64,000 nucleotides of DNA from JAWMQL01 sp033283165 (GTDB lineage Bacteria; Pseudomonadota; Gammaproteobacteria; Pseudomonadales; Halieaceae): contig JAWMQL010000002.1 of the NCBI GenBank assembly GCA_033283165.1, forward strand, positions 558,001 to 622,000, given 5' to 3'. This document shows, in pieces, positions 26,490 to 35,719 of the stretch. Every line of letters begins with the position of its first letter. Position 1 is the stretch's first letter. Below the pieces are notes generated by a model. It was not told where the DNA came from. It did not search any database and worked only from the letters and a program-made list of their open reading frames with translations. The position numbers and the translations under genes were made by a program.

Positions 26490-28538
26490 GTGGCCATCAC
26501 GAACACTACCACCGTAAAAAACGCAGGCCTGACACGACGGCCGCCGCTCAACGACGCCCTGTTCATAGGCGGCTCCATCGCGTTTCTCGTGGTACTGCTG
26601 GGGGTGCTGCGGGGCATTCTCCTTTACGTGAATTTCAACCTGGCAACCGGGATACCTTCGTCCGACCTGGTGACCAGTTTCCTGATCGGCATTCGCTTCG
26701 ACCTGATTGTCGCCTGCATTGCGGCGCTCATCCTGGTGCCCACCCTGGCGTTGCCAGCGGGACTGGGGAGCCGCAGGCTTGCCCGCACCTGGCTGGCAGT
26801 TACGGGCAGCCTGGTCCTGTTTATTGGCGTCAGCGAAATCGAGTTCTATCGCGAGTTTCATACGCGCCTCAACAACATCGCCTTCCACTACCTGCAGGAT
26901 GACCCGGCTACGGTGTCCAGCATGCTATGGAACGGTTATCCCGTGCTGCGCTACGTTCTGCTATGGCTGCTGCTGAGTGCCTGCTATTGGGCGCTACTCG
27001 GTTGGCTAAACCGGACAACGGCCGGTACTCCAGGCCGTAACGCTAGCGCTGTAACCCGGGTACTGGTGACCCTCCTGGTACTGTTCCTGGTGGCCTGGGG
27101 CGGACGCGGCACCCTGCGATCAGGCCCTCCCCTGCGCTGGGGCGACGCATTCCAGAGCGAGCACCTGCTCGCCAATCACCTGGGATTAAATGGCACCTAT
27201 ATGCTGGTCAAGGCGGCCACTTCGGAGGCCCAGGGCAGACCCGAGCGCAAGTGGCTGGACAAGTTGCCGGAGCAGGAGGCCCTCGCAACAGTGCGCAACC
27301 TGCTGCTTACTCCGGCGGACACCCTGTTGGAGCCGGACGACTATCCGCTGCTGCGAAATCATATCCCGTCATCCGGGCTGGCCCGGCCACCGAAGAACGT
27401 GGTGCTGATCATTCTTGAGAGTTTCTCCGGCGAATTCACCGGCGTCATGGGTCGGGAGTACGGTATTACCCCGGAGTTCGATAAGCTGGCCCGCGGTGGC
27501 CTGCTGTTCGATCGGGTCTTTTCCAACGGCAGCCACACACACCAGGGGATGTTCGCCTCGGTGGCCTGTTTTCCCAACCTGCCTGGACACGAGTACCTGA
27601 TGCAACAACCCGAGGGACAGCACCAGTTTTCGGGGCTGCCAGCACTCCTTTCCCGGCGTGATTATGGCGACGTGTATGTTTACAACGGGCATTTTGCCTG
27701 GGACAACCAGCAGGGCTTTTTCCGCAACCAGGGCATGTCGCACTTTGTCGGTCGGGACGATTACCTCAACCCGGTCTTCATAGACCCGACCTGGGGTGTT
27801 TCCGACGAGGACATGTTCAACCGCTCCCTGAGAGAACTGAACAATATCGCCGACAAACCTTTCTACGCGGTGCTGCAGACCCTGTCCAACCACACCCCCT
27901 ACGCCCTGCCGGACAACCTGCCAGTGGAGCGGGTGGAGGGATTCGGGCGCCTGAACGACCACCTCACGGCGCAGCGATACTCGGACTGGGCGCTCGGCCA
28001 GTTCTTTGACCAGGCCCGGGAACAGCCCTGGTATGACGACACCCTGTTCGTGGTGGTAGGAGACCATGGATTCGCCCTCGACCAGCAACTGACAGACATC
28101 GACCTGCTCCGTTTTCACGTGCCACTGCTGTTTATCGGCCCAGGCATCCAGGCGGTTTACGGACCGCGAAACCACACCGTGGCGTCGCAGCTCGACATCG
28201 TACCGACCGCGGTCAGCCTGCTGGGCCAGCCCTTCGTGCACCAGTGCTGGGGACGCGACCTGCTGTCGCTACCCCAGGGAGATCCCGGGCTTGCAATGAT
28301 CAAACCCTCAGGCAGCGACCCCAGCGTGGCGATGCTCAGCGGCGACCATATCCTGGTGAAAAACGGCACGGGTGACCTTCAATCCGGACGTTACGTTCTG
28401 GATCCCGCACCACAGTTTTTCCCCGACGATGACGCTGGCTTACTGGCACTAAATAGCCAGCATCTGAGCGCATTCATCGAGTCCGCGCTGCAGGCGCTGC
28501 TCAACGACAGCACCAGTATTCCCGGTTCATACCAGTAA
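26490..28538 (+). CDS. LTA synthase / phosphoglycerol transferase (MdoB/LtaS) family protein
   Basis: A 682-residue membrane enzyme. About five N-terminal transmembrane helices (residues 20-200) precede a large periplasmic sulfatase-fold domain. The nucleophile region is NGSHTHQGMFASV, with a threonine in the expected place, after NVVLIILESFSGE (metal-binding Glu). Later the motif VVGDHGFA supplies metal ligands. In Gram-negatives this family transfers phosphoglycerol from phosphatidylglycerol to periplasmic glucans or modifies lipids. GTG 26490 is a guess, since the Shine-Dalgarno is poor. It stands alone between the CBS gene and a solute-binding protein gene. Confidence 0.85.
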   Translation: MAITNTTTVKNAGLTRRPPLNDALFIGGSIAFLVVLLGVLRGILLYVNFNLATGIPSSDLVTSFLIGIRFDLIVACIAALILVPTLALPAGLGSRRLARTWLAVTGSLVLFIGVSEIEFYREFHTRLNNIAFHYLQDDPATVSSMLWNGYPVLRYVLLWLLLSACYWALLGWLNRTTAGTPGRNASAVTRVLVTLLVLFLVAWGGRGTLRSGPPLRWGDAFQSEHLLANHLGLNGTYMLVKAATSEAQGRPERKWLDKLPEQEALATVRNLLLTPADTLLEPDDYPLLRNHIPSSGLARPPKNVVLIILESFSGEFTGVMGREYGITPEFDKLARGGLLFDRVFSNGSHTHQGMFASVACFPNLPGHEYLMQQPEGQHQFSGLPALLSRRDYGDVYVYNGHFAWDNQQGFFRNQGMSHFVGRDDYLNPVFIDPTWGVSDEDMFNRSLRELNNIADKPFYAVLQTLSNHTPYALPDNLPVERVEGFGRLNDHLTAQRYSDWALGQFFDQAREQPWYDDTLFVVVGDHGFALDQQLTDIDLLRFHVPLLFIGPGIQAVYGPRNHTVASQLDIVPTAVSLLGQPFVHQCWGRDLLSLPQGDPGLAMIKPSGSDPSVAMLSGDHILVKNGTGDLQSGRYVLDPAPQFFPDDDAGLLALNSQHLSAFIESALQALLNDSTSIPGSYQ

Positions 28539-28652
28539 GCCGCGGGCGTGCACTGTGGCGCCCTGCGGGGATGTTCCCTCCAGCAACTGTTCGACAGGTC
28601 GTAATGGGTTACCATAGCCCGCTCCTGTTACGCGAGTTTACCGAGGTCACCC

Positions 28653-29426
28653 ATGTTGAAACTGGCTGTAAAATTGTTTCCAGCGCTGTCTCTGGCTCCC
28701 TTGCTGCTTGTATCGGCGATAGCGACCGCGGGCGAACGCATCACCCTGTTGGCCAACACCTCGCCGCCCTATGCTGACAGGAAGCTCCCCGAGCAGGGCC
28801 TGGCCCTGGAGCTGGTCAAGCACATCTACAGTCGCACTGACTACAGCCCGGATATCATCATCGAAAGCTGGCCCCGGGCCATGGAAGGGGTGCGCATCGG
28901 TGTTTACGATGCCCTGGCCTCGGCCTGGTACACCGAGGAACGCGCCCGGGATTTCCTGTTCTCAGAACCCTACCTGGACAGCGAACTCATTATCGTCACC
29001 CTGCGCTCAGACCAACAGCCTTACAGCAAGCTGGCACACCTGGAAGGGCGACGCCTTGGCGTGCGCACCGATTACGGCTATGGCATCGATTTCTCCACCA
29101 TCCCGAACCTGCAGCTGGTGGAGGAAAACCACCTGATCCAGAACCTGCTCAACCTGCTCAACGGTTCCGTGGACTTCGTGATCGGCGATCGGCGCACCAT
29201 GGTGATGCAGATGCAGGAGTACCTGGGCAAGCAGGCGGCGAAGTTTCGTGTCGTTGATATCAGGCTGCCGGGCCGGCAACGGCACGTCGCCGCCAGTCGT
29301 GACGTGGTCGGCCATGAGAAAATCATCGCCGAGTTCAACCGGGCCCTGGCGGAAACACGCCGCGATGGCAGCTATGACGCCATCCTGAAGAAGTGGGAAG
29401 ACCGCTACCAGGCGGCCATCGACTAG
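28653..29426 (+). CDS. Periplasmic solute-binding protein, family 3-like
   Basis: A 257-residue exported protein with a signal peptide ending at about residue 28 (IATAGERIT). The two-lobed substrate-binding fold is recognisable from LALELVKHIY, the RARDFLFSEPYLDSELI block and GRRLGVRTDYGYG. Family 3 proteins bind amino acids or act as sensors. No ABC permease is encoded nearby, so it may be a stand-alone sensor-type member, of the kind common in marine gammaproteobacteria. The ligand is unknown. Confidence 0.83.
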   Translation: MLKLAVKLFPALSLAPLLLVSAIATAGERITLLANTSPPYADRKLPEQGLALELVKHIYSRTDYSPDIIIESWPRAMEGVRIGVYDALASAWYTEERARDFLFSEPYLDSELIIVTLRSDQQPYSKLAHLEGRRLGVRTDYGYGIDFSTIPNLQLVEENHLIQNLLNLLNGSVDFVIGDRRTMVMQMQEYLGKQAAKFRVVDIRLPGRQRHVAASRDVVGHEKIIAEFNRALAETRRDGSYDAILKKWEDRYQAAID

Positions 29427-29513
29427 CCAGTTACACGGATATTCACCCCTGGGTAGCGGCTCTGCCCGGACAATACAGGTAATCAGCGGGTTTCACCGTG
29501 CAGGGCACAGCTA

Positions 29514-29541
29514 TTGCTTTTTTCATAAGCTTCCTTATAAT
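29514..29541 (+). promoter_or_regulatory. Promoter of the marR-emrA-emrB operon with overlapping inverted repeat
   Basis: A -35-like TTGCTT (29514-29519) and a consensus -10 TATAAT (29536-29541) are separated by 16 bases. A perfect 5-4-5 inverted repeat (ATAAG/CTTAT, 29525-29538) fills the spacer and enters the -10. This is a plausible operator for the MarR protein encoded just downstream. Confidence 0.6.
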
Positions 29542-29570
29542 GAGTGAGTCTATGTTAAGGCGTGCCCGTT

Positions 29571-30026
29571 GTGAACCCAACGACCTCAACCCCACAAATC
29601 AGCTTTGAGCTGCATGGCTCAGCGCGCCTGATGCGGCGCAACTTCGACCGGCGTGCGAAAGAGCACGGGCTTAGCCGCTCCAAGTGGCAGGTGCTGTGGC
29701 TGCTGGACCGTGAGGAGGGGCTGAATCAGGCCACCCTGGCGGAACGCATGGACGTGGCGCCCATCAGCCTGGCCCGGCAGCTGGACAAGCTAGAGCAGGA
29801 GCAACTGGTGGAACGGCGCCGCGATGCGAACGACCGACGCTGTTTCCGACTCTACCTGACGCCGGCGGCAGAGCCCGCCCTGGCATTGCTGCGGACCTTG
29901 GCGGAACAGACCCGCCAGGAGGCACTGGCAGGTTTCTCGGAGCAGGAGGTACAGCAATTACAAACCTTGCTGAGTCGCATGAAAACCAATCTCAGCGGAG
30001 AGGAGAACACCGGTGAGCACCGATAA
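29571..30026 (+). CDS. MarR-family transcriptional regulator
   Basis: A 151-residue winged-helix repressor. The recognition region NQATLAERMDVAPISLARQLDKLE and the wing VERRRDANDRRCFRLYLT are standard MarR elements. GTG 29571 has AAGG ten bases upstream, whereas GTG 29562 is too close to it. The gene overlaps emrA by 14 bases, so it is the first gene of a regulator plus efflux-pump operon and probably controls its own promoter. The inducer is unknown. Confidence 0.9.
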   Translation: MNPTTSTPQISFELHGSARLMRRNFDRRAKEHGLSRSKWQVLWLLDREEGLNQATLAERMDVAPISLARQLDKLEQEQLVERRRDANDRRCFRLYLTPAAEPALALLRTLAEQTRQEALAGFSEQEVQQLQTLLSRMKTNLSGEENTGEHR

Positions 30027-31089
30027 AAATCCCTTCGCCCTGCGCCGATTGGCGGGCTTCGGGGCCGGCATCACGGTGGCAGCCGCGGTGGCGCTGTGGA
30101 GTATTTTCGGTGGTCGGGGCGTCATCGAGACCGAAAACGCCTACGTCAAGGCCGACAAAATCTCCCTGTCAGCCGACGTGGCGGGCCGCATCACCGAAGT
30201 GGCGGTGCGCCACAACCAGCCGGTCAAGCGTGACGAAGTCCTGGTCCGGCTCGACGATACGCCCTACCACCTGGCCGTGGCCGAAGCGAAGGCACACCTT
30301 GAACAGGTCCGGAACCAGCTTCTTGCGCGCCGCGCGGACTTTGCCGAGGCGGAGGCCGAATTACAGCAGGCGCGGGAAGACGCCAATTTTCACCAGCGCA
30401 AATTGACCCGCAACGAGCAAATGGGCCCGGCGGCCATCTCTGAATCCCAGCTCGACGACGCGCGACAGCAGCTGTTGGCGGCCCGTTCGAAGATCGCCAT
30501 CAACCTGCAGAAACTGTCCCGGCTCAAGGCGGAACTGGGCGGCGACCCGGACCTGCCGCCGGAACAGCAGGCGGATCTCATGGTAGCCCAGGCGCAGCTG
30601 GATAACGCCCTGTACAAGCTGTCGCGTACGGTGATTCGGGCGCCGGTCGATGGCACCGTCGCCAACGAGGTGCCGCAGGTTGGTGAGATGGCAGTTGCCG
30701 GCCTGACCCTGGTGAGCATGATCAGCAGCGAAAACTTCTGGGTCGAAGCCAACCTGAAGGAAACCCAGCTGGCCGGCGTCCGGCCGGGACAGCCGGCGAC
30801 CGTGACCCTGGATGCCTACCCGGGTGTCTCGTGGCAGGCCGAGGTGGAAAGCATCAGTCCCGCCAGCGGTGCAGAATTTGCGTTGATTCCCGCCCAGAAT
30901 GCCAGCGGCAACTGGGTCAAGGTGGTCCAGCGTATTCCCGTGCACCTGCGCCTGGACGCCCGCGAGGGAGCGCCACCACTGCGCGCGGGCATGAGCGCGG
31001 AAGTGCGTATCGCTGTCGACACCGGCGAGGAACTGGCCACGAGCGGACAGTCCGACGGCCGACCGGGATCGATCGCCGCCAGCCTATGA
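30013..31089 (+). CDS. emrA: EmrA-like HlyD-family efflux adaptor
   Basis: A 358-residue inner-membrane-anchored adaptor. One transmembrane helix (about 14-34) is followed by the split lipoyl domain (SADVAGRITEVAVRHNQPV and APVDGTVANEVPQVGE), separated by a long coiled coil (residues about 90-190). This is the architecture of EmrA/FarA. GTG 30013 has AGGAGA six bases upstream and overlaps marR. The stop overlaps the ATG of the MFS pump gene. It should bridge the pump to a TolC-type channel encoded elsewhere. Confidence 0.92.
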   Translation: MSTDKNPFALRRLAGFGAGITVAAAVALWSIFGGRGVIETENAYVKADKISLSADVAGRITEVAVRHNQPVKRDEVLVRLDDTPYHLAVAEAKAHLEQVRNQLLARRADFAEAEAELQQAREDANFHQRKLTRNEQMGPAAISESQLDDARQQLLAARSKIAINLQKLSRLKAELGGDPDLPPEQQADLMVAQAQLDNALYKLSRTVIRAPVDGTVANEVPQVGEMAVAGLTLVSMISSENFWVEANLKETQLAGVRPGQPATVTLDAYPGVSWQAEVESISPASGAEFALIPAQNASGNWVKVVQRIPVHLRLDAREGAPPLRAGMSAEVRIAVDTGEELATSGQSDGRPGSIAASL

Positions 31090-32591
31090 ACCGGGCGGGA
31101 CACGGCCACCCGATGCTGGTGTCGATCAGCATACTGCTGGCCACCATCATGCAGGTCCTCGACACCACGATCGCCAACGTGGCTCTGCCCCACATGCGCG
31201 GCAGTCTGTCCGCCAGCCTGGACCAGGTCGCCTGGGTACTCACGTCCTACATCGTGGCCGGGGCCATCATGACGCTCCCCGTGGGCTATCTTTCCCAACG
31301 CTTTGGCCGCCGGCAGGTGATGCTGTGGTCGGTGATCGGTTTCACCATCACCTCCATGCTCTGCGGCCAGGCCTCCTCCCTGACCGAGATGATCGCCTGG
31401 CGCATCGCCCAGGGCATTTTCGGCGCTGCCGTGGTACCCCTGTGCCAGGCCACGCTGCTGGATACCTTCCCGCAGGAGAAGCACGCCTCCGCCATGAGTA
31501 TCTGGGGCATCGGCGTGATGGTGGGACCGGTGCTGGGTCCCACCCTGGGGGGCTGGCTGACCGAGTACTACAACTGGCGCTGGGTGTTTTACATCAATCT
31601 GCCGGTGGGCATCCTGTCCATACTCGGCATCTATTTTTTCCTGCCCGAGACGCGTATCCGCCGCGAACGCTTCGATATCGCGGGCTTCGCACTGCTGGCG
31701 CTGGCAGTGGCCTCCATGCAGTTGCTGCTGGACCGGGGTGAGCGCAACGACTGGTTCGAATCGATTGAGATCAGGCTCTACGGCATCGCCATTGCGCTCG
31801 GCCTGTATCTGTTCATCGTTCATGCCCGGACCAGTTCCCGGCGGTTGTTTTCGACCGCCCTGTTCCGGGACCTGAATTTCGTCTCGGGGCTGGTCTTCAT
31901 TTTCGTGGTGGGCCTGGTCATGCTGGGCACCATGACCCTGCTGCCGCCTTTCCTGCAGCAGTGGAAAGGTTACCCGGTCACCACCGCCGGCCTCATCCTG
32001 ATGCCGCGGGGCCTGGGTACCATCACGTCCATGCTGATGGTGAGTTACCTGCTGCGCTTTTTCGACACGCGCATGCTGATCGTGATCGGCATGGGCCTGT
32101 CCGGCCTGGCCCTGCACCAGATGTCGGGCTTTACCCTGGAGGTGGGACAGCGCGACCTGATTATCAGCGGGACCATACAGGGCCTGGGGATGGGACTGGT
32201 GACCGTGCCCACGTCCATCCTGGCCTTCGCCACCCTGCCGCAGCAACTGCGCAACGAGGGCGCCGCGCTGTACAGCCTGATGCGCAACCTGGGCTGCAGC
32301 ATCGGGGTATCGCTGGTGATGGCCATGCTCACCCGCAACCTGTGGATAAGCCAGCAGGAAATCGGCGCACGCCTGCAACTTCCCATGAGCATGTTGCTCG
32401 AGCGCACCCCGGATCAGCACGCCGCGGCGATTCCCGGATCGATCGTGGAGGAGATCAGTCGCCAGGCGGCGGAAATCGCCTACATGAACGACTTCCATCT
32501 GCTGACCCTTGTGACGCTGGCGGCCATTCCGCTGGCACTGCTGCTCAGAAAGCCCGGGGCCAGTACACCACGACCGCAGGAAAGCCAATAG
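31086..32591 (+). CDS. emrB: EmrB/QacA-type MFS drug efflux pump (DHA2 family)
   Basis: A 501-residue transporter with about 14 transmembrane helices. Signatures include motif D1 (LDTTIANVALPHM) in TM1, motif A (GYLSQRFGRRQVML) in the TM2-3 loop and motif C in TM5 (GPVLGPTLGGWL). It pairs with the EmrA-like protein to expel hydrophobic compounds across both membranes by proton antiport. The ATGA overlap gives strong coupling to emrA. The substrate is not predictable. Confidence 0.94.
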   Translation: MNRAGHGHPMLVSISILLATIMQVLDTTIANVALPHMRGSLSASLDQVAWVLTSYIVAGAIMTLPVGYLSQRFGRRQVMLWSVIGFTITSMLCGQASSLTEMIAWRIAQGIFGAAVVPLCQATLLDTFPQEKHASAMSIWGIGVMVGPVLGPTLGGWLTEYYNWRWVFYINLPVGILSILGIYFFLPETRIRRERFDIAGFALLALAVASMQLLLDRGERNDWFESIEIRLYGIAIALGLYLFIVHARTSSRRLFSTALFRDLNFVSGLVFIFVVGLVMLGTMTLLPPFLQQWKGYPVTTAGLILMPRGLGTITSMLMVSYLLRFFDTRMLIVIGMGLSGLALHQMSGFTLEVGQRDLIISGTIQGLGMGLVTVPTSILAFATLPQQLRNEGAALYSLMRNLGCSIGVSLVMAMLTRNLWISQQEIGARLQLPMSMLLERTPDQHAAAIPGSIVEEISRQAAEIAYMNDFHLLTLVTLAAIPLALLLRKPGASTPRPQESQ

Positions 32592-32608
32592 GCATCAGCG
32601 TTTTACTA

Positions 32609-32971
32609 CTATCGCTCAAAAAACATCCGCGCCCCGCGGTGGTCCACTACCAGATTCTCATCATCGATTGATATCAATCGCCAGGGCTGGTCACCCTTTC
32701 CGTCGGAGTAGAGAACCGTGTCACCCTGAATCACAAAAGTACCCCGACTCGTCTCGGCTTCCGGCCGTTGCGCACTATAAAAAATCACCGTGCCATCGGC
32801 TCGAAACTCGGCAGGCATGTTCACTGAAATCTTCCTGCCACCGTCATCCATCAGAATATGAGTGTAGGTCCACTGCCCCTGCAGGGCATCCATTGAAAGT
32901 TCTGCCGCACTTGCCAGCGACACCGATAACGCCACACCCAGCAGGACCGCGATTTTTCGGGCTGATATCAT
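32609..32971 (-). CDS. Small exported lipocalin-like protein
   Basis: A 120-residue protein with a signal peptide (about 1-22, ending ASAAE) and a roughly 95-residue domain with the pattern GQWTYTHILMDDGG, FRADGTVIFYS, GTFVIQGDTVLYSD and WRLISIDDENLVV. This is the repeated-strand pattern of small lipocalin-like periplasmic domains. ATG 32971 has GGAGA six bases upstream; a longer in-frame start exists but puts non-signal residues first. Function is unknown. It is convergent with emrB. Confidence 0.7.
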   Translation of the reverse strand: MISARKIAVLLGVALSVSLASAAELSMDALQGQWTYTHILMDDGGRKISVNMPAEFRADGTVIFYSAQRPEAETSRGTFVIQGDTVLYSDGKGDQPWRLISIDDENLVVDHRGARMFFER

Positions 32972-33067
32972 GAATTTCTCCACTGTCTGATACCTGAACA
33001 GTATAGACACTTTCAATCAGTCCGATTCATAGTCATGCACCTGGAATCACGTTATCGGGTGTTATGT

Positions 33068-34141
33068 TCAAGCTTGCAGAAAATCTCTGATGTATTCGCC
33101 AAACCGCTCTGTTTCCACCAGGAAGGCGTCATGGCCGTAGCTCGAGTGGTGTTTGATAAAGCTGACCTCGACATCGGCCTGCTCCAGAGCGCGATAGAGA
33201 TCCCGCTGCTGGCCCGGGGTGAACAGAATGTCCGAATCGACGCTGACCACCAGGACGCGCGCGGCGATGCCGCTGAACGCCGACTGGAAGGACCCGTCTT
33301 CATCGGCCATGTTGAAGGTGTTCATTGCGTCGATGAGGTACAGGTAGCTGTTACAGTCGAAGTGCTTTACGAACTTTTCGGCGTTGTATTCAAGATAGTG
33401 ATCGATGGATTCCTCGCCGGTCTTGTTGACGAAGCGTTCGTTGAGTTCAGCCCAGTTGCGGTAGGTCAACAGGCCAAGCCGCCGCGCCAGTCGAAAGCCC
33501 TGGAGTAATGCACTGTCCTCGTAGTCACCGCCATTCCATCGCGGATCCAGCTTGATCATGTCTCGCTGCAGGTAGCGGTTGGCGTTATTTGCCGGGAAAG
33601 ACTGGGCGCAGGAGGAAATGGAGATAAGCCGATTCGCGCTTTCAGGATAGAGCACCAACCAGGCGAGGCTCAGCATTGCCCCCATGGAGTTTCCCAGTAC
33701 AGTATGCAGGCGCTCAATACCCAGGGCGTCAACAAGCCGTTTTTGCGCGTGCACGATATCCGTAATCATGATCCTGGGAAATGTCGTGCGATAGGCCCGG
33801 CCAGTTTCCGGATCAGGACTGGACGGCCCGGATGAGCCGAAGCAGCTGCCCAGGTTATTGATGCAGATAACGTAAAAATGATCCGTATCAAGGCTTGCCC
33901 CGGGACCCACCATGTCTTCCCACCACCCGGTATCCGGGTTAGCCGGGGTGGAAGCAAGGTGGCTGTTGGTAGATAACGCATGGTGTACAAGGATGGCGTT
34001 GTCGCGCGCCTCATTCAGCTCACCATAGGTTTCATAGGCCAGCACAAGCGGGGCGATGGTGCCGCCGCGCTCAAACTCGAACGCGCGTTCATCCTCAAAG
34101 CGGAAACTGCCGTCCGCCTGGCGGCTGATCTGGTGGTTCAT
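33068..34141 (-). CDS. Homoserine O-acyltransferase (MetX)-family alpha/beta-hydrolase protein
   Basis: A 357-residue protein with the MetX layout: YETYGEL and ILVHHALS near the N-terminus, FGSSGPSSPDPETGRAYRT, the nucleophile elbow GNSMGAM, an Asp in VDSDILFTP and the terminal catalytic SYGHDAFL. MetX acylates homoserine in methionine synthesis, but the elbow departs from the usual GGSMGG. The gene is last in a run with a flavin monooxygenase and a PQQ dehydrogenase. It may instead be an ester hydrolase or acyltransferase of that pathway. ATG 34141 is chosen; an upstream TTG at 34234 overlaps the preceding stop and cannot be excluded. Confidence 0.78.
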   Translation of the reverse strand: MNHQISRQADGSFRFEDERAFEFERGGTIAPLVLAYETYGELNEARDNAILVHHALSTNSHLASTPANPDTGWWEDMVGPGASLDTDHFYVICINNLGSCFGSSGPSSPDPETGRAYRTTFPRIMITDIVHAQKRLVDALGIERLHTVLGNSMGAMLSLAWLVLYPESANRLISISSCAQSFPANNANRYLQRDMIKLDPRWNGGDYEDSALLQGFRLARRLGLLTYRNWAELNERFVNKTGEESIDHYLEYNAEKFVKHFDCNSYLYLIDAMNTFNMADEDGSFQSAFSGIAARVLVVSVDSDILFTPGQQRDLYRALEQADVEVSFIKHHSSYGHDAFLVETERFGEYIRDFLQA

Positions 34142-34230
34142 GCCTGGTCCGACGCCCGGCACAGCCGTTACTGCGCCCTGAATGTATCCACCCTCGAGAA
34201 TAGGAAAAAAAGAGCCAGGAATGGCCGAAT

Positions 34231-35712
34231 TCAACCCACCTGGTACTCGTGCAGGCCGCTCTCATCCTGCAATTTGCTGTACTCCCTGAAACTGCCCGGA
34301 AACAGGAACGGCGCGTGACCGGAGCTATTGCGGTAATAGCTGTTGCAATCGGCCGCCCCCCAGGAGAAATTCGGGAAACGCTCCGCCATCCAGTCGTTGT
34401 AGCGCCGGAACAGTTCCGGCTTGACTTCCAGCGATCTGGCGCCGGCACGGCGCAGCTCGTCCAGCAGGCGTACGATGGTCTCCACATTTTTTTCGGCGGT
34501 AATGAAATAGGACACATTCAACACCAGGCCGTTAGGCCCCACGGCGAAAAAATAATTGGGGAAACCGGGCACGGAGATGCCCTTGTAGGAGCGGGGATCG
34601 TCGGCCATCACGTTCGCCAGTGAGCGCCCCTCCGGTCCCACCACCTCGATCCGGTCGAAATCCAGGATGCGATAGCCGGTGCAGTACACGATGGCATCGA
34701 CCTCCAGCTCCCGGCCATCGGTAGTGATTGCCCCCGTGGCGGTCACTTCCCGCAGCCCCGAGGGTATCAACTCCACGTTGTCGCGATTGAGGGCCGGGTA
34801 AAAGTCATCCGATACCAGGCCGCGCTTGCACCCGTAGCGACTGTCCGGTTTGAGCGCCTCGCGCAGGGCCGGGTCGTCGATAGTCTGGTCGATGAACTTG
34901 TGCACCATCTTCTCGAACTGGCCCATGCGGCTGTGTCCAATGGTCGCGGCGTTATGAACCTGCCCCATCAGGGTTTGCTGCCACCAGCGAAGCAGGCCCA
35001 TCAGGAACGGGAAGCGGTGCCAGCGGCGCCGCTGGGTGTCGGTGTAGGGCTTCCAGTTGCGTGGCATGATCCAGTTGGCCGAGCGCTGCAACACCGTCAA
35101 CTTGTCCGCGATTCTGGCCAGCTCGGGCACGATCTGCACCGCGCTGGCGGCGGAACCCACCACCAGGACACGTTTACCGGCCAGGTCCACGTCGTGGTTC
35201 CAGCGGGTCGCGTGCCAACTGTCGCCCTGGAAACGGTCCAGGCCGGGCACGTCCGGGTAGAGCGGGGTGTGCTGGTTACCCATGGCATTGATCACCACGT
35301 CGCAGGGAAACTCTTCCCCGGCCTCGCTGTGCAGGATCCAGCCCCGGGACTCACGGTACTGGATGCGATGGATGCGGGTGTTGAGACGGATGTGCGGATC
35401 CAGCCCGAACTCGGTGGCGCAGCGGGCCAGGTAGGCCTGGATCTCGGCGAAGCCGACGAAATTGGCGGACCAGTCCGGGTTGGGCGCGTAGGAAAACGTA
35501 TAGGAGTGGGCCCACACATCACAGGCCAGCCCGGGATAGGAGTGCAGCCGCCAGGTACCCCCCGGCGCATCCAGCGCGTCGAACAGGGTGAAGTCGGTGA
35601 AACCCTGGCGCAGCAGTTCGTGGCCCGCCGCGATACCCGCGGGACCGGCGCCGATAATCGCAATGCGCGGTTGCGTCTCTTTCGCTGCTTCCTTGCTCAT
35701 GTCGTCATCCAT
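34231..35712 (-). CDS. Flavin-containing / Baeyer-Villiger-type monooxygenase
   Basis: A 493-residue FAD- and NADPH-dependent class B monooxygenase. The FAD-binding GAGPAG is at residues 21-26, followed by PGGTW. The fingerprint F161-Q-G-x-x-x-H167-x-x-x-W171-N agrees with the Baeyer-Villiger consensus FxGxxxHxxxW, although the last position is Asn instead of Pro or Asp. A second, degenerate dinucleotide motif VVGSAASA is near 185-191. It inserts oxygen next to a ketone to give an ester or lactone; exact substrates are unknown. The start lies seven bases after the stop of the PQQ dehydrogenase, indicating one operon. Confidence 0.87.
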   Translation of the reverse strand: MDDDMSKEAAKETQPRIAIIGAGPAGIAAGHELLRQGFTDFTLFDALDAPGGTWRLHSYPGLACDVWAHSYTFSYAPNPDWSANFVGFAEIQAYLARCATEFGLDPHIRLNTRIHRIQYRESRGWILHSEAGEEFPCDVVINAMGNQHTPLYPDVPGLDRFQGDSWHATRWNHDVDLAGKRVLVVGSAASAVQIVPELARIADKLTVLQRSANWIMPRNWKPYTDTQRRRWHRFPFLMGLLRWWQQTLMGQVHNAATIGHSRMGQFEKMVHKFIDQTIDDPALREALKPDSRYGCKRGLVSDDFYPALNRDNVELIPSGLREVTATGAITTDGRELEVDAIVYCTGYRILDFDRIEVVGPEGRSLANVMADDPRSYKGISVPGFPNYFFAVGPNGLVLNVSYFITAEKNVETIVRLLDELRRAGARSLEVKPELFRRYNDWMAERFPNFSWGAADCNSYYRNSSGHAPFLFPGSFREYSKLQDESGLHEYQVG

Positions 35713-35719
35713 CCCTCTT

